Source: a virus | Strand: one strand, 5' to 3' | IMG/VR virus record: IMGVR_UViG_3300014325_000022 | Span: 1 to 45,260 of that record | Length of the DNA stretch: 45,260 nt | Shown here: in pieces, positions 23,090 to 29,453 of the stretch | Position numbering within the stretch: the first letter of the stretch is position 1 | Layout of the letters: each line of letters starts with the position of its first letter | Translations under genes and position numbers: made by a program | Notes under the pieces: generated by a model | Database searches by the model: none | The model's input: only the letters and a program-made list of their open reading frames with translations | What the model was told of the DNA's origin: nothing

Positions 23090-23104
23090 TATGCAAATTG
23101 CATA
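23090..23104. promoter_or_regulatory. 15-bp palindrome before the HTH gene
   Basis: TATGCAA, A, TTGCATA, perfect, three bases upstream of the minus-strand HTH start codon. Another TTGCAT lies at 23083-23087 region over the start. Likely an operator for self-control. Confidence 0.5.
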
Positions 23105-23117
23105 GTAACTAGTTTCT

Positions 23118-23340
23118 GTGTTAAATTTTACATGACAGCCGGGAAAGACCGACTCTCTAGCGCCTACTATTGGAGAGCATATCTCGAATATGAAAAACGG
23201 TAGGCACCTTTTATCCATCACATCACCAAATAGTTTGACTTGCTCACCGACGGTGTTAAATTTTTAATGCCCTAGCGAATGTCGGGGGTTTGTGCTCCCC
23301 ACGCGGCACATGCTAGCCGGAAAGACCGGCATTTTTTATT
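23118..23340 (+). ncRNA. Structured intergenic region with terminator (candidate RNA 1)
   Basis: No credible protein gene. Visible: GCCTAC/GTAGGC (23162-23167, 23200-23205) enclosing GAGA/TCTC; GGGG/CCCC around 23284-23300; and a terminator GCCGG-AAAGA-CCGGC plus six T (23316-23336). Two near-direct repeats occur: ACATG..AGCCGG.AAAGACCG at 23130 and 23309, and GTGTTAAATTTT at 23118 and 23252. A -35-like TTGACT lies near 23236. It is less AT-rich than all surrounding DNA, as structured RNAs are. Confidence 0.45.
23316..23340 (+). terminator. Rho-independent terminator
   Basis: GCCGG (23316-23320), AAAGA, CCGGC (23326-23330), then ATTTTTT. Short but GC-only stem with a U-tract on the plus strand, and no plus-strand protein gene upstream within 600 bases. 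Confidence 0.65.
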
Positions 23341-23411
23341 TGCATTTCTTCCTAAATTATAGTAAATTAATTATAGATATTATAATTAATAATATTGCTT
23401 TATTAATTATA

Positions 23412-23550
23412 ATATAGCGCTTGACTTGTGGATAGAAAGCAATCCAATATGACTGAAGAATCAGCTCTAACTCATAGAGCCAAGCTGCCTTATAAAGTAG
23501 CTGAAAGAAGGCATAGAGCGTTGCCGGGCGTATACCGGCACCTTTATTTT
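23412..23550 (+). ncRNA. Candidate small RNA 2 with three hairpins
   Basis: After an AT-rich stretch and TTGACT (near 23413) come three hairpins in a row: GCTCTA/TAGAGC (23464-23469, 23475-23480), TGCCTT/AAGGCA (23486-23491, 23508-23513) and TGCCGG/CCGGCA (23522-23527, 23535-23540). CC and TTTATTTT then follow, an intrinsic terminator. No convincing reading frame. This looks like a ~120-base structured transcript. Confidence 0.5.
23522..23550 (+). terminator. Rho-independent terminator of candidate RNA 2
   Basis: TGCCGG, 7-base loop, CCGGCA, then CCTTTATTTT. Related in stem sequence (GCCGG/CCGGC) to the terminator at 23316-23340. Confidence 0.55.
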
Positions 23551-23563
23551 CCATAAAAATAAT

Positions 23564-23606
23564 TTGACAAAAATAAATTAAATCGCAATAAATCTCAAAT
23601 GAGATT
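23564..23606 (+). promoter_or_regulatory. Promoter and palindromic operator for the 23645 gene
   Basis: TTGACA (23564-23569), 17 bases, AATAAA (23587-23592). A perfect inverted repeat AATCTCA-AA-TGAGATT (23591-23606) covers the -10 end and start region. Its core TCTCA..TGAGA also occurs at 10531-10543 before the late genes. Confidence 0.65.
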
Positions 23607-23644
23607 GAGGGTCTTTCTTATTTTAAACGTTATTTGGAGAAAAA

Positions 23645-24265
23645 ATGGAAGTTTTAAGCAATTTGTTAACAAATATCAATGAGCAGCTCGCATTGCATCA
23701 TAAAATAGCTAATGATTCGACTATGGAGTTACATATAAGAGAATCTCATAAAAAACTGCATGAAAAGTTTTTTGAGATTAATAATTCTGTAATCTGTTTG
23801 CAAGCAGAACTAAATGTTTTAGAAACAGAAAATAGCAGACTAAAAGAGAAAATCAAAGAATTTGAAGATCGCGCCGCATCGAACGATAATTTTATGGGAC
23901 TCTTGATGTTGAGAAAAGAAGAAATGGAAGGCTTGCCCGAGGAACAGCTAAAAGAGCTTAAAGAATTTTCCAAGGAAAAATCTGACAGCGATATTTTAGA
24001 CATCATCAATGAGAACAAGGGATACGCGACTCTAGATCAACTTATTGTGCGTTTGTTCAAAAAAACCGGCAAAATGACGACGAGGAACTCTCTCACAGCG
24101 CGTCTATACAAATTATCAAGATCAGGTCTAATTTTCAGCGTCCAGGGGCAAAAAGGAGTTTACTCTACATTTGCCCAGGACTTGAAAAAAGAAGCGCCTG
24201 TAGCGCCGGTAGAAGCCTCAGCTCAAGCGGCAATCGAAGCAGATAAAACTCAGGAATTATTTTAA
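23645..24265 (+). CDS. Coiled-coil and winged-helix-like protein
   Basis: 206 residues. Residues ~45-80 are a strong coiled coil (ICLQAELNVLETENSRLKEK). Residues ~115-175 resemble a winged helix (GYATLDQLIVRLFKKTGKMT, SLTARLYKLSRSGLI, FSVQGQKGVYS). The tail is Ala/Pro/Glu-rich. It has its own promoter and TTGGAG ribosome site and is less AT-rich than its neighbours, so it is likely an important early regulatory or replication-accessory protein. No named family is recognised. Confidence 0.65.
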   Translation: MEVLSNLLTNINEQLALHHKIANDSTMELHIRESHKKLHEKFFEINNSVICLQAELNVLETENSRLKEKIKEFEDRAASNDNFMGLLMLRKEEMEGLPEEQLKELKEFSKEKSDSDILDIINENKGYATLDQLIVRLFKKTGKMTTRNSLTARLYKLSRSGLIFSVQGQKGVYSTFAQDLKKEAPVAPVEASAQAAIEADKTQELF

Positions 24266-24271
24266 GCTGGG

Positions 24272-24305
24272 AAAATAAAAACCCATCTGCAACTATGTAG
24301 ATGGG
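24272..24305 (-). terminator. Rho-independent terminator, minus strand
   Basis: Read on the minus strand: CCCATCT, ten bases, AGATGGG, then TTTTTATTTT. No minus-strand protein gene precedes it, so it implies a small transcript or protects the 23645 gene from antisense transcription. Confidence 0.65.
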
Positions 24306-24372
24306 CGGAGACACAGATCGTATGAACAGCTCAGAGTATCAATTTTGACGCAAGCCTGCAAGTTTTTGACTC
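24272..24372 (-). ncRNA. Possible minus-strand small RNA
   Basis: On the minus strand TTGCAG, 17 bases and TACTCT lie within about 24330-24360, followed by ~50 bases to the terminator at 24305-24272. GCTGGG (24266-24271) and CCCAGC (about 24374-24379) could also close a large stem. The 24306-24425 gap has no protein gene and includes a run of seven C (24378-24384). Weak support. Confidence 0.3.
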
Positions 24373-24427
24373 CCCAGCCCCCCCTCTTTATAAAATTATC
24401 CTTATTTTTCAATGATAAAAAATATTT

Positions 24428-24502
24428 TAGTTCATATGATTTATTTTTCTTTACAAAATAGTTCATATGATTTATTTTGTAAACAGAGAGCAATAATGCT
24501 CT
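24428..24502 (+). promoter_or_regulatory. Promoter with direct and inverted repeats, leader hairpin
   Basis: TTTACA (24450-24455), 17 bases, TATTTT (24473-24478). A perfect 11-bp inverted repeat TTTACAAAATA/TATTTTGTAAA (24450-24460, 24473-24483) coincides with the -35 and -10. A 20-bp exact direct repeat TAGTTCATATG... occupies 24428-24447 and 24459-24478. The leader then has AGAGCA/TGCTCT (24487-24502), like recT. Strong sign of regulated expression. Confidence 0.65.
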
Positions 24503-24525
24503 TTAAAACAAGAAGGATATTTTTT

Positions 24526-24747
24526 ATGGACAAAAATAAACAAGAACAAATTTGGTATATCGCAGCAAATAAGAAAACTGGTGAAGTCCTTTCGAAAAGA
24601 TGTTTCGATTGGACAGAGGGTGCACAAGAAGAATGCCGTGAATTTAGACATTTTCAAGGTATTGAAGAAACACAAATTTTAAAAGTAAAACGTAAAAATT
24701 TACCGGAAGATTTTGATCGTATAAGAGCTTCTGATTGCACTTGGTAA
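24526..24747 (+). CDS. Small protein, unknown
   Basis: 73 residues from ATG 24526 (AGAAGGA nine bases upstream). Contains EQIWYIAANKKTGEVLSKRC and an EECREFRHFQGIEETQILKV segment. It may be a small beta-rich protein. First gene of the operon controlled by the repeat-rich promoter. Not recognised. Confidence 0.6.
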   Translation: MDKNKQEQIWYIAANKKTGEVLSKRCFDWTEGAQEECREFRHFQGIEETQILKVKRKNLPEDFDRIRASDCTW

Positions 24748-24788
24748 TAAATGTAAAGTTAAAATTTTATAATAAAAGGATTTGCGTT

Positions 24789-25307
24789 ATGCTTGAAGCA
24801 AGAAGACCAACATTTTTAATAAGAAATTCATTAATTAACGGGCATATAATAGATAACAGTAAAAGAGTAATTCTTCGTTTTAGAGAATATGAATATGGAT
24901 TTGGACGTCGTAATTCTCTTCTAGAAGAAGAAGTAAATAAATTAAATTGTATAATTTCAGAGGAAGGATGGAGATGGGTATTTCACGTAAAATATTCTGA
25001 TGAAGTTAAAAAAATCGATGAAATATTTAACTCAGAATATGTAAATGTCGAATTAGTTATCAAAAAAACACCAAATTTGCGTGAAAACGCAGTTGTATTT
25101 TGTGGTTATACAATTGTAAAAAAACATCCGTCATCTGATTGTGAGTATTGGGGTGCAGAACTTGGAGAGAAAGTAAAATTTAAAAATTCTTCTGATAGTC
25201 ATAATATAACTATCGACCGAATTCCTCTCATTTTCCAAATACAAAAAGGAATCTTAAAAGAATATTTTCATGAACATGAAGATTTTGATGTAAAAATTTT
25301 AGATTAA
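24789..25307 (+). CDS. Protein of unknown function
   Basis: 172 residues from ATG 24789; an upstream extension in the same frame lacks a ribosome site, whereas AAAGGA precedes 24789. Contains YEYGFGRRNSLLEEEVNKLN, WRWVFHVKYSDEVKKID and VFCGYTIVKKHPS. No recognised motif. Alpha/beta-like. Confidence 0.55.
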   Translation: MLEARRPTFLIRNSLINGHIIDNSKRVILRFREYEYGFGRRNSLLEEEVNKLNCIISEEGWRWVFHVKYSDEVKKIDEIFNSEYVNVELVIKKTPNLRENAVVFCGYTIVKKHPSSDCEYWGAELGEKVKFKNSSDSHNITIDRIPLIFQIQKGILKEYFHEHEDFDVKILD

Positions 25308-25344
25308 TAATATATATATTATATAGTAACAAAGGAGATATATC

Positions 25345-25506
25345 ATGAATTTTAGTCAAATCATATCAATGTTCGAAAATAATCTAGAAGCTCAATTATT
25401 TGATGTTTTAATAGACAAAGAGGTAGCAGAGCTACTGCTTGATCAAGGATTTAAAATAATGAAAATCGGCGCTTGTAATTATGAAGTTTATAGGAGGTTT
25501 AATTAA
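25345..25506 (+). CDS. 53-residue protein
   Basis: MNFSQIISMFENNLEAQLFD, then VAELLLDQGFKIMKIGACNY and EVYRRFN. AAAGGAG is well placed before the ATG. Acidic and helical. Not recognised. Confidence 0.55.
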   Translation: MNFSQIISMFENNLEAQLFDVLIDKEVAELLLDQGFKIMKIGACNYEVYRRFN

Positions 25507-25541
25507 ATCATGACAATTATAATTATAGGAGAAAGAATTAA

Positions 25542-25778
25542 ATGAAATTTTTTGAAGTAACTGGCTATTACCCAGAAGCAAAATATTTGATAAAAATTTC
25601 AGATATTAGTTATGTTTATTCTTCTGATAAATATACATATTTAGTATTTAATCATTTTCAAAAAATTTCTGCTACAGAGTATGATGATTATCATACGGAC
25701 GAGATATCACATAGAAAAGAAATAAGAATAAAAGAATCTTATGAAGAAATTAAAACATTATTAATGGAGAAAAAATGA
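25542..25778 (+). CDS. FlbD-like small protein, diverged
   Basis: 78 residues: MKFFEVTGYYPEAKYLIKIS, DISYVYSSDKYTYLVF and final RIKESYEEIKTLLMEKK. The I.ISDI.YV ... I.ESYEEIK pattern is that of short FlbD-like proteins, compare 17791. Role unknown. AGGAG upstream. Confidence 0.55.
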   Translation: MKFFEVTGYYPEAKYLIKISDISYVYSSDKYTYLVFNHFQKISATEYDDYHTDEISHRKEIRIKESYEEIKTLLMEKK

Positions 25779-26080
25779 ACGATAAAATAGATGACGAACT
25801 AGAAAAGATTCATAATGAACATATGAGAGATGAAAAAAATGGAGTTAATAAAGAAGATTTAGATTGGGAAATGTTCAGATTACAATACCCCATGCCAAGT
25901 ATTACTTTGAATGTTAAAAAGGGATCCATAGATGATAATTTTATGAACAATTTATATAAAATAAAAAACAACGATGAATTAATCTTAAAAGAAGAATGCG
26001 AAGATTCAAATAAATACACTTTATTTAAAGGATTCGTAAAAAGAAATGGGAAAGAATTCGAAATTAAATTTGAGGATTAA
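25775..26080 (+). CDS. Small protein with duplicated start MNDKIDDELE
   Basis: 101 residues. The first ~17 residues (MNDKIDDELEKIHNEHM) are almost the same as in the next gene, and the rest differs. Not recognised. ATGA overlap with the gene before. Confidence 0.55.
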   Translation: MNDKIDDELEKIHNEHMRDEKNGVNKEDLDWEMFRLQYPMPSITLNVKKGSIDDNFMNNLYKIKNNDELILKEECEDSNKYTLFKGFVKRNGKEFEIKFED

Positions 26081-26084
26081 TTAA

Positions 26085-26609
26085 ATGAACGACAAAATAG
26101 ATGACGAGCTAGAAAATATTCACAATGAGCGAATGAGATTTTTATTAAAAGATTTTATCTATAAAAATTTAACTCACTTACTTCCATTTACACCAAAAAT
26201 AGATGACGGAATTGAATTCAGATTTGAGTCTATATTCAAAAATCCGGATGATGAAAATAAATGGCATAGTAGATTATCGTTTAGGCTTTCAGATACAGAA
26301 ATAAAGCATCTATTGCATGGATATATAGGCTCTAATTATCGAGTTGATAATAAGTGCAAAAAACATGCATTTATTGGATTTATAAAAAATATTGGTTGTG
26401 AATACATTGAAGATTTTTACAATCGTTCTTACAATCCTTCATCTAAATCTGTAAAATTTGATCAATTAATAATATTGTCAAAACAAGAAGAATTCCCTGA
26501 AGTATCTAAAATAGAATATGCGACAGAATCTACTAATTCTCCTTTTTTTGGAAGAGGTTATAAAGCAAAAAAATACAAAATAACATTGGAGGAAATAGCA
26601 AATGATTAA
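26085..26609 (+). CDS. Protein with duplicated start MNDKIDDELE
   Basis: 174 residues. After the shared MNDKIDDELENIHNERM start it contains FRFESIFKNPDDENKWHSRL, KHAFIGFIKNIGCEYIEDFY and a GRGYKAKKYKI end. No known family. The nucleotide identity of the shared start is high, indicating recent duplication. Confidence 0.55.
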   Translation: MNDKIDDELENIHNERMRFLLKDFIYKNLTHLLPFTPKIDDGIEFRFESIFKNPDDENKWHSRLSFRLSDTEIKHLLHGYIGSNYRVDNKCKKHAFIGFIKNIGCEYIEDFYNRSYNPSSKSVKFDQLIILSKQEEFPEVSKIEYATESTNSPFFGRGYKAKKYKITLEEIAND

Positions 26610-26841
26610 CATCCACATTCAATCCGAATTCTTAGAATTCGTCGGATTACAACAACAAGAACTAGAAGAAATATTCCATAATTCCAAAGACGAAAAAGAA
26701 TTCGTTAAAAATTTATGGATAGAAGAATGCATAGAACAGCTCGATTTCAATGCAAAGCAATCATTTAAAGCGAGAGAAGATGTTTTAAATATGGCTTATA
26801 AACAATATGAGATATTGAATGGATTAAAAAATTGTGTTTAA
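26602..26841 (+). CDS. Small protein MINI family, copy 1
   Basis: 79 residues: MINIHIQSEFLEFVGLQQQE, LEEIFHNSKDEKEFVKNLW, then ECIEQLDF. It is homologous over its first ~50 residues to the protein at 28908 (MINIDSDFLELIGLDKYEL). Probably a helical bundle. Function unknown. Confidence 0.6.
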   Translation: MINIHIQSEFLEFVGLQQQELEEIFHNSKDEKEFVKNLWIEECIEQLDFNAKQSFKAREDVLNMAYKQYEILNGLKNCV

Positions 26842-26911
26842 TATAAAAAAATATTTCGAAAAAACAACTATCATTAGATGAAATTATTTCTATAATTAAT
26901 AAGGATAAAAA

Positions 26912-26962
26912 ATGACAATAGAATATGGTGATATAGTAAAAATAGATAGAAGAAAAGGATGA
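26912..26962 (+). pseudogene. 16-codon remnant
   Basis: MTIEYGDIVKIDRRKG and stop, with AAGGAT upstream. It looks like the start of an SH3-like barrel gene (compare MKFKVGDRV at 21058) cut short. The preceding 26842-26911 has no gene. Confidence 0.3.
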
Positions 26963-26969
26963 TTGAAAA

Positions 26970-27512
26970 ATGAAACTAGAACTTAATAAAGTTTACATAG
27001 ATAGAAATGGAATACAATATAAAGTTTTTTGTATTATTGAATCTTTAATACATGATGATGAACTTTATCCATTTGTTTGTACTACAAAATGTCAAAATAA
27101 TATAATTAGATATACAAGCAAAGGAATTTCTGAACATAATAAACTCTCAGCAGGAAGCGATAATTTAATCGAACTCGTCGGTGATGATTTTACTGATAAT
27201 AAAGAAGAATCATATCTTGTTAATAATGAAGGAATTGATGTATTATCGGAAAATGTAATATCTATTTACGATAAATTTATTTATAGTTTTCATATTGCAG
27301 ATGATGAATATAATTATTGTTGGTTGGACTTTATAAAACTAGATAAAGATTCTGATATGAATAAATATCCAAAATTCGAAGAATCCGAAATGGAGCACAT
27401 ATTTAGGATATGTTTTCAATCGATGAAAGAAATAGACAATATGATTGATGTGATTGAAAAAATAAAATCAAGATATAAAAACAAACTATATTATGATAAT
27501 TATAAAAAATAG
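26970..27512 (+). CDS. SH3-like paralogue 5 with extra C-terminal domain
   Basis: 180 residues. Residues 1-75 match paralogue 3 at 18778: MKLELNKVYIDRNGIQYKVF, then LIELVGDDFTDNKEE. Residues ~85-180 are a second acidic helical domain (YDKFIYSFHIADDEYNYCWL, MEHIFRICFQSMKEIDNMID). The bases coding TDNKE reappear just after the stop (about 27519-27533), another small duplication. Confidence 0.6.
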   Translation: MKLELNKVYIDRNGIQYKVFCIIESLIHDDELYPFVCTTKCQNNIIRYTSKGISEHNKLSAGSDNLIELVGDDFTDNKEESYLVNNEGIDVLSENVISIYDKFIYSFHIADDEYNYCWLDFIKLDKDSDMNKYPKFEESEMEHIFRICFQSMKEIDNMIDVIEKIKSRYKNKLYYDNYKK

Positions 27513-27543
27513 GATATACTGATAATAAAGAAAATAGTAAAAT

Positions 27544-27747
27544 ATGAAAAAACAATTTGTATTTGTAATATGGTTTTCTACAACAGAAGATATAGAGTTA
27601 TACATAAATAGAAATTTATCTTGCGGATTTATTGTAGAACATATGAATTTGTCTTACCACGAAAGAAAAATATCTGATAAATATTATTTATTATCAATAA
27701 TATTTATAAAAGGAAGAAAAAAATTGAATAAAAGGACGAATAAATGA
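27544..27747 (+). CDS. Small protein, unknown
   Basis: 67 residues: KKQFVFVIWFSTTEDIELYI, NLSCGFIVEHM, and a basic end GRKKLNKRTNK. A beta-rich fold is possible. No clear ribosome site. Coupled to the next gene by ATGA. Confidence 0.5.
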   Translation: MKKQFVFVIWFSTTEDIELYINRNLSCGFIVEHMNLSYHERKISDKYYLLSIIFIKGRKKLNKRTNK

Positions 27748-27950
27748 CCGCAAAATGGATTAAAAAACTTCCTCCGGGGAAATATAACACGAATGATTTA
27801 AGAAAAATTACTGGATTAAAACAGCATTTATCAATTAAAATAGTGATGCTTCGCCACGGCGCGACCGTTGAAAAAATTATTTGTCCAAAAACTGATAGAT
27901 ATATAAATGTTTTTACTTGGGATGGTTATAAAGAAGGAGATAAAAAATGA
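27744..27950 (+). CDS. Small DNA-binding-like protein
   Basis: 68 basic residues: WIKKLPPGKYNTNDLRKITG, LKQHLSIKIVMLRHGATVEK, then VFTWDGYKEGDKK. The middle reads like a short HTH (TNDLRKITGLKQHLSIKIVM), as in small phage regulators. Assignment is weak. Confidence 0.5.
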   Translation: MTAKWIKKLPPGKYNTNDLRKITGLKQHLSIKIVMLRHGATVEKIICPKTDRYINVFTWDGYKEGDKK

Positions 27951-28372
27951 ATAATATACAAAAAGATGATGAAGATTTATATGTTATTAAATTTTGGGTA
28001 AAATTAATTTTAATTATTATATTTATAATATCTTTCATAATAACATTATGGCTTATAATTGGACCAAAATATGATATATGGGAACAGGAACAATCTGGAA
28101 AAGCTGAATTGTCAAAAGCAGAATCTACTCGTCGAATAACTGTTTTAGAAGCACAGGCAAAACTTGATTCTGCTAAATTACTTGGACAAGCTGAAATTGA
28201 AAGAGCAAAAGGTGTTGCTCAAGCAAATAAGATTATTGGTGATAGCCTTAAAGATAATGAATCATATTTGCATTATCTATGGATAAATAACATGACAAAT
28301 ACAGGAAAAGAGACTGTTTATATTCCAACAGAAGCTAATCTTCCAATTTTGGAAGCCGGGAGACATAAATGA
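27947..28372 (+). CDS. SPFH/stomatin-like membrane protein fragment
   Basis: 141 residues. One long membrane span at ~16-39 (FWVKLILIIIFIISFIITLW), then a charged helix resembling the coil of SPFH proteins (AESTRRITVLEAQAKLDSAK, QAEIERAKGVAQANKIIGDS), then YLHYLWINNM and VYIPTEANLPILEAGR. The whole beta-rich SPFH core is absent. The same short form occurs in other phages. It may oligomerise in the inner membrane; function unknown. Confidence 0.65.
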   Translation: MNNIQKDDEDLYVIKFWVKLILIIIFIISFIITLWLIIGPKYDIWEQEQSGKAELSKAESTRRITVLEAQAKLDSAKLLGQAEIERAKGVAQANKIIGDSLKDNESYLHYLWINNMTNTGKETVYIPTEANLPILEAGRHK

Positions 28373-28551
28373 AAAAATTAATTGAATTTGTCAAGAATAT
28401 ATTTAAAAGAAAGCCAAAATTTTCAGCCGAAATTGGTGAGTATAAAATTATTTGTAAAAAACCTCCAAAATATATAATGATCTCTATGGATGGAGGGGGC
28501 GGAGGATCTGGAGGATTTGATGATTATGATTCCAAAGGAAATAAAAAATGA
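28369..28551 (+). CDS. Small protein with Gly-rich tail
   Basis: 60 residues: basic N-terminus (KKLIEFVKNIFKRKPKF), then KPPKYIMISMDGGGGGSGGF and DDYDSKGNKK. The DNA coding the Gly-rich tail is repeated at 29153-29232 in another reading frame. Function unknown. Confidence 0.55.
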   Translation: MKKLIEFVKNIFKRKPKFSAEIGEYKIICKKPPKYIMISMDGGGGGSGGFDDYDSKGNKK

Positions 28552-28574
28552 AAAAACGAATCAAGAAGAAAATT
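28495..28574 (+). repeat. ~80-bp direct repeat, copy 1
   Basis: Covers the Gly-rich tail coding region and the start of the MKKRIKKK gene. Copy 2 at 29153-29232 differs at only a few positions and lacks one A in a run, which changes how it is read. Confidence 0.85.
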
Positions 28575-28814
28575 TTTAAACGTAAATATCCCGATATTAA
28601 ATCTATAAAATGGCCTCTCACTGTTGAAGAAATGAAAAAAAAAGTGGAATTGAGGGAATGGGATTTTCTTCGAAACATCAAATCAGAACCATTAATAAAT
28701 TTAGGACCGTTGGAGAATATTCCTCATGATTTTTTTAAAAACTTTAAAGGCCCCCTAATCTTATTTGGAGAATTAAACGATGAAAAAAAGAATCAAGAAG
28801 AAAAAATTTACTAG
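28548..28814 (+). CDS. Small basic protein MKKRIKKK, copy 1
   Basis: 88 residues: MKKRIKKKIFKRKYPDIKSI, WPLTVEEMKKKVELREWDFL, LINLGPLENIPHDFFKNFKG. Basic start, neutral end. Not recognised. Its 3-prime end overlaps the next MKKRIKKK gene by 35 bases. Confidence 0.55.
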   Translation: MKKRIKKKIFKRKYPDIKSIKWPLTVEEMKKKVELREWDFLRNIKSEPLINLGPLENIPHDFFKNFKGPLILFGELNDEKKNQEEKIY

Positions 28815-28911
28815 CATGAAAGAAGATTTTGGATATGTAGAGAAAAATACTTTTATTTTTTATCTACAATTTTATGAAGTTTATATAGAAAAAGTAGGGA
28901 CATTAAAATGA
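28780..28911 (+). CDS. Small basic protein MKKRIKKK, copy 2
   Basis: 43 residues: MKKRIKKKKFTSMKEDFGYV, then FIFYLQFYEVYIEKVGTLK. The start is a copy of 28548; GGAGAATTAAACG precedes it. It may be a functional small protein or a shortened duplicate. ATGA junction with the next gene. Confidence 0.45.
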   Translation: MKKRIKKKKFTSMKEDFGYVEKNTFIFYLQFYEVYIEKVGTLK

Positions 28912-29234
28912 TTAATATTGACTCAGATTTTCTAGAACTCATTGGACTTGATAAATACGAGTTATATGATTTATTTTTATCATCAAAAAATGAAGATGAT
29001 TTTATTAAAAAACTTGAAATTAATAAATGTGTTGATCAAATTAGTTATCCTAAATCAGCATTTTTTAATAGACAAGATGTTGATCAAATAAAAAGAGAAT
29101 TAATATTAGAAACAATAAAACAATGTGAAGATATTTATTATTATTTTACACAGGGGGTGGAGGATCTGGAGGATTTCATGATTATGATTCCAAAGGAAAT
29201 AAAAATGAAGAAACGAATCAAGAAGAAAAATTAG
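28908..29234 (+). CDS. Small protein MINI family, copy 2, with overprinted tail
   Basis: 108 residues. Residues 1-75 match the protein at 26602. The C-terminal ~28 residues (QGVEDLEDFMIMIPKEIKMK, KRIKKKN) come from reading the duplicated Gly-rich/MKKRIKKK DNA in a shifted frame, so a new tail was created by duplication. Confidence 0.6.
   Translation: MINIDSDFLELIGLDKYELYDLFLSSKNEDDFIKKLEINKCVDQISYPKSAFFNRQDVDQIKRELILETIKQCEDIYYYFTQGVEDLEDFMIMIPKEIKMKKRIKKKN
29153..29232 (+). repeat. ~80-bp direct repeat, copy 2
   Basis: Copy of 28495-28574. Includes a third MKKRIKKK start (ATG at 29205) that ends after nine codons. Confidence 0.85.
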
Positions 29235-29244
29235 GAAGGAATAA

Positions 29245-29346
29245 ATGAATACAAGAGAAGCAATTGATACAGCTAAAATTTGTTTCCATAGTTTAAAATA
29301 TATCTATCCTGGTTTTGAGAATAATAATGCTATTTTTAATAAATGA
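29245..29346 (+). CDS. 33-residue protein
   Basis: MNTREAIDTAKICFHSLKYI, then YPGFENNNAIFNK. AGGAAGGA precedes the ATG. Too short to classify; real or a truncated gene. Confidence 0.4.
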   Translation: MNTREAIDTAKICFHSLKYIYPGFENNNAIFNK

Positions 29347-29453
29347 TCACAACAATTTGTGAAGATAAGAAGATAACAAAGAATTTATTTAAGTGGGAAG
29401 GGTTCAAGAGCGGAATAATTTGGGACTTATTTAAAAAAGGAGAGAAAAAATGA
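29343..29453 (+). CDS. 36-residue protein
   Basis: MITTICEDKKITKNLFKWEG, then FKSGIIWDLFKKGEKK. It overlaps both neighbours as ATGA. Basic, possibly helical. Not recognised. Confidence 0.4.
   Translation: MITTICEDKKITKNLFKWEGFKSGIIWDLFKKGEKK

Noticed and set aside
23105-23345. tRNA gene in the less AT-rich intergenic region
   Set aside because: No cloverleaf with a T-arm GTTC and CCA-compatible acceptor could be drawn. I saw no tRNA in the window.
23357-23554. 65-codon minus-strand frame
   Set aside because: Lies across three hairpins and an AT-rich stretch, without ribosome site or homology; structured RNA is the better reading.
24293-24493. 66-codon minus-strand frame
   Set aside because: Crosses the repeat-rich promoter and the orphan terminator; no start signals.
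28495-29232. CRISPR-like repeat array
   Set aside because: Repeats are coding duplications of unequal length and spacing, with no regular spacers and no cas genes. No CRISPR array was seen anywhere in the window.
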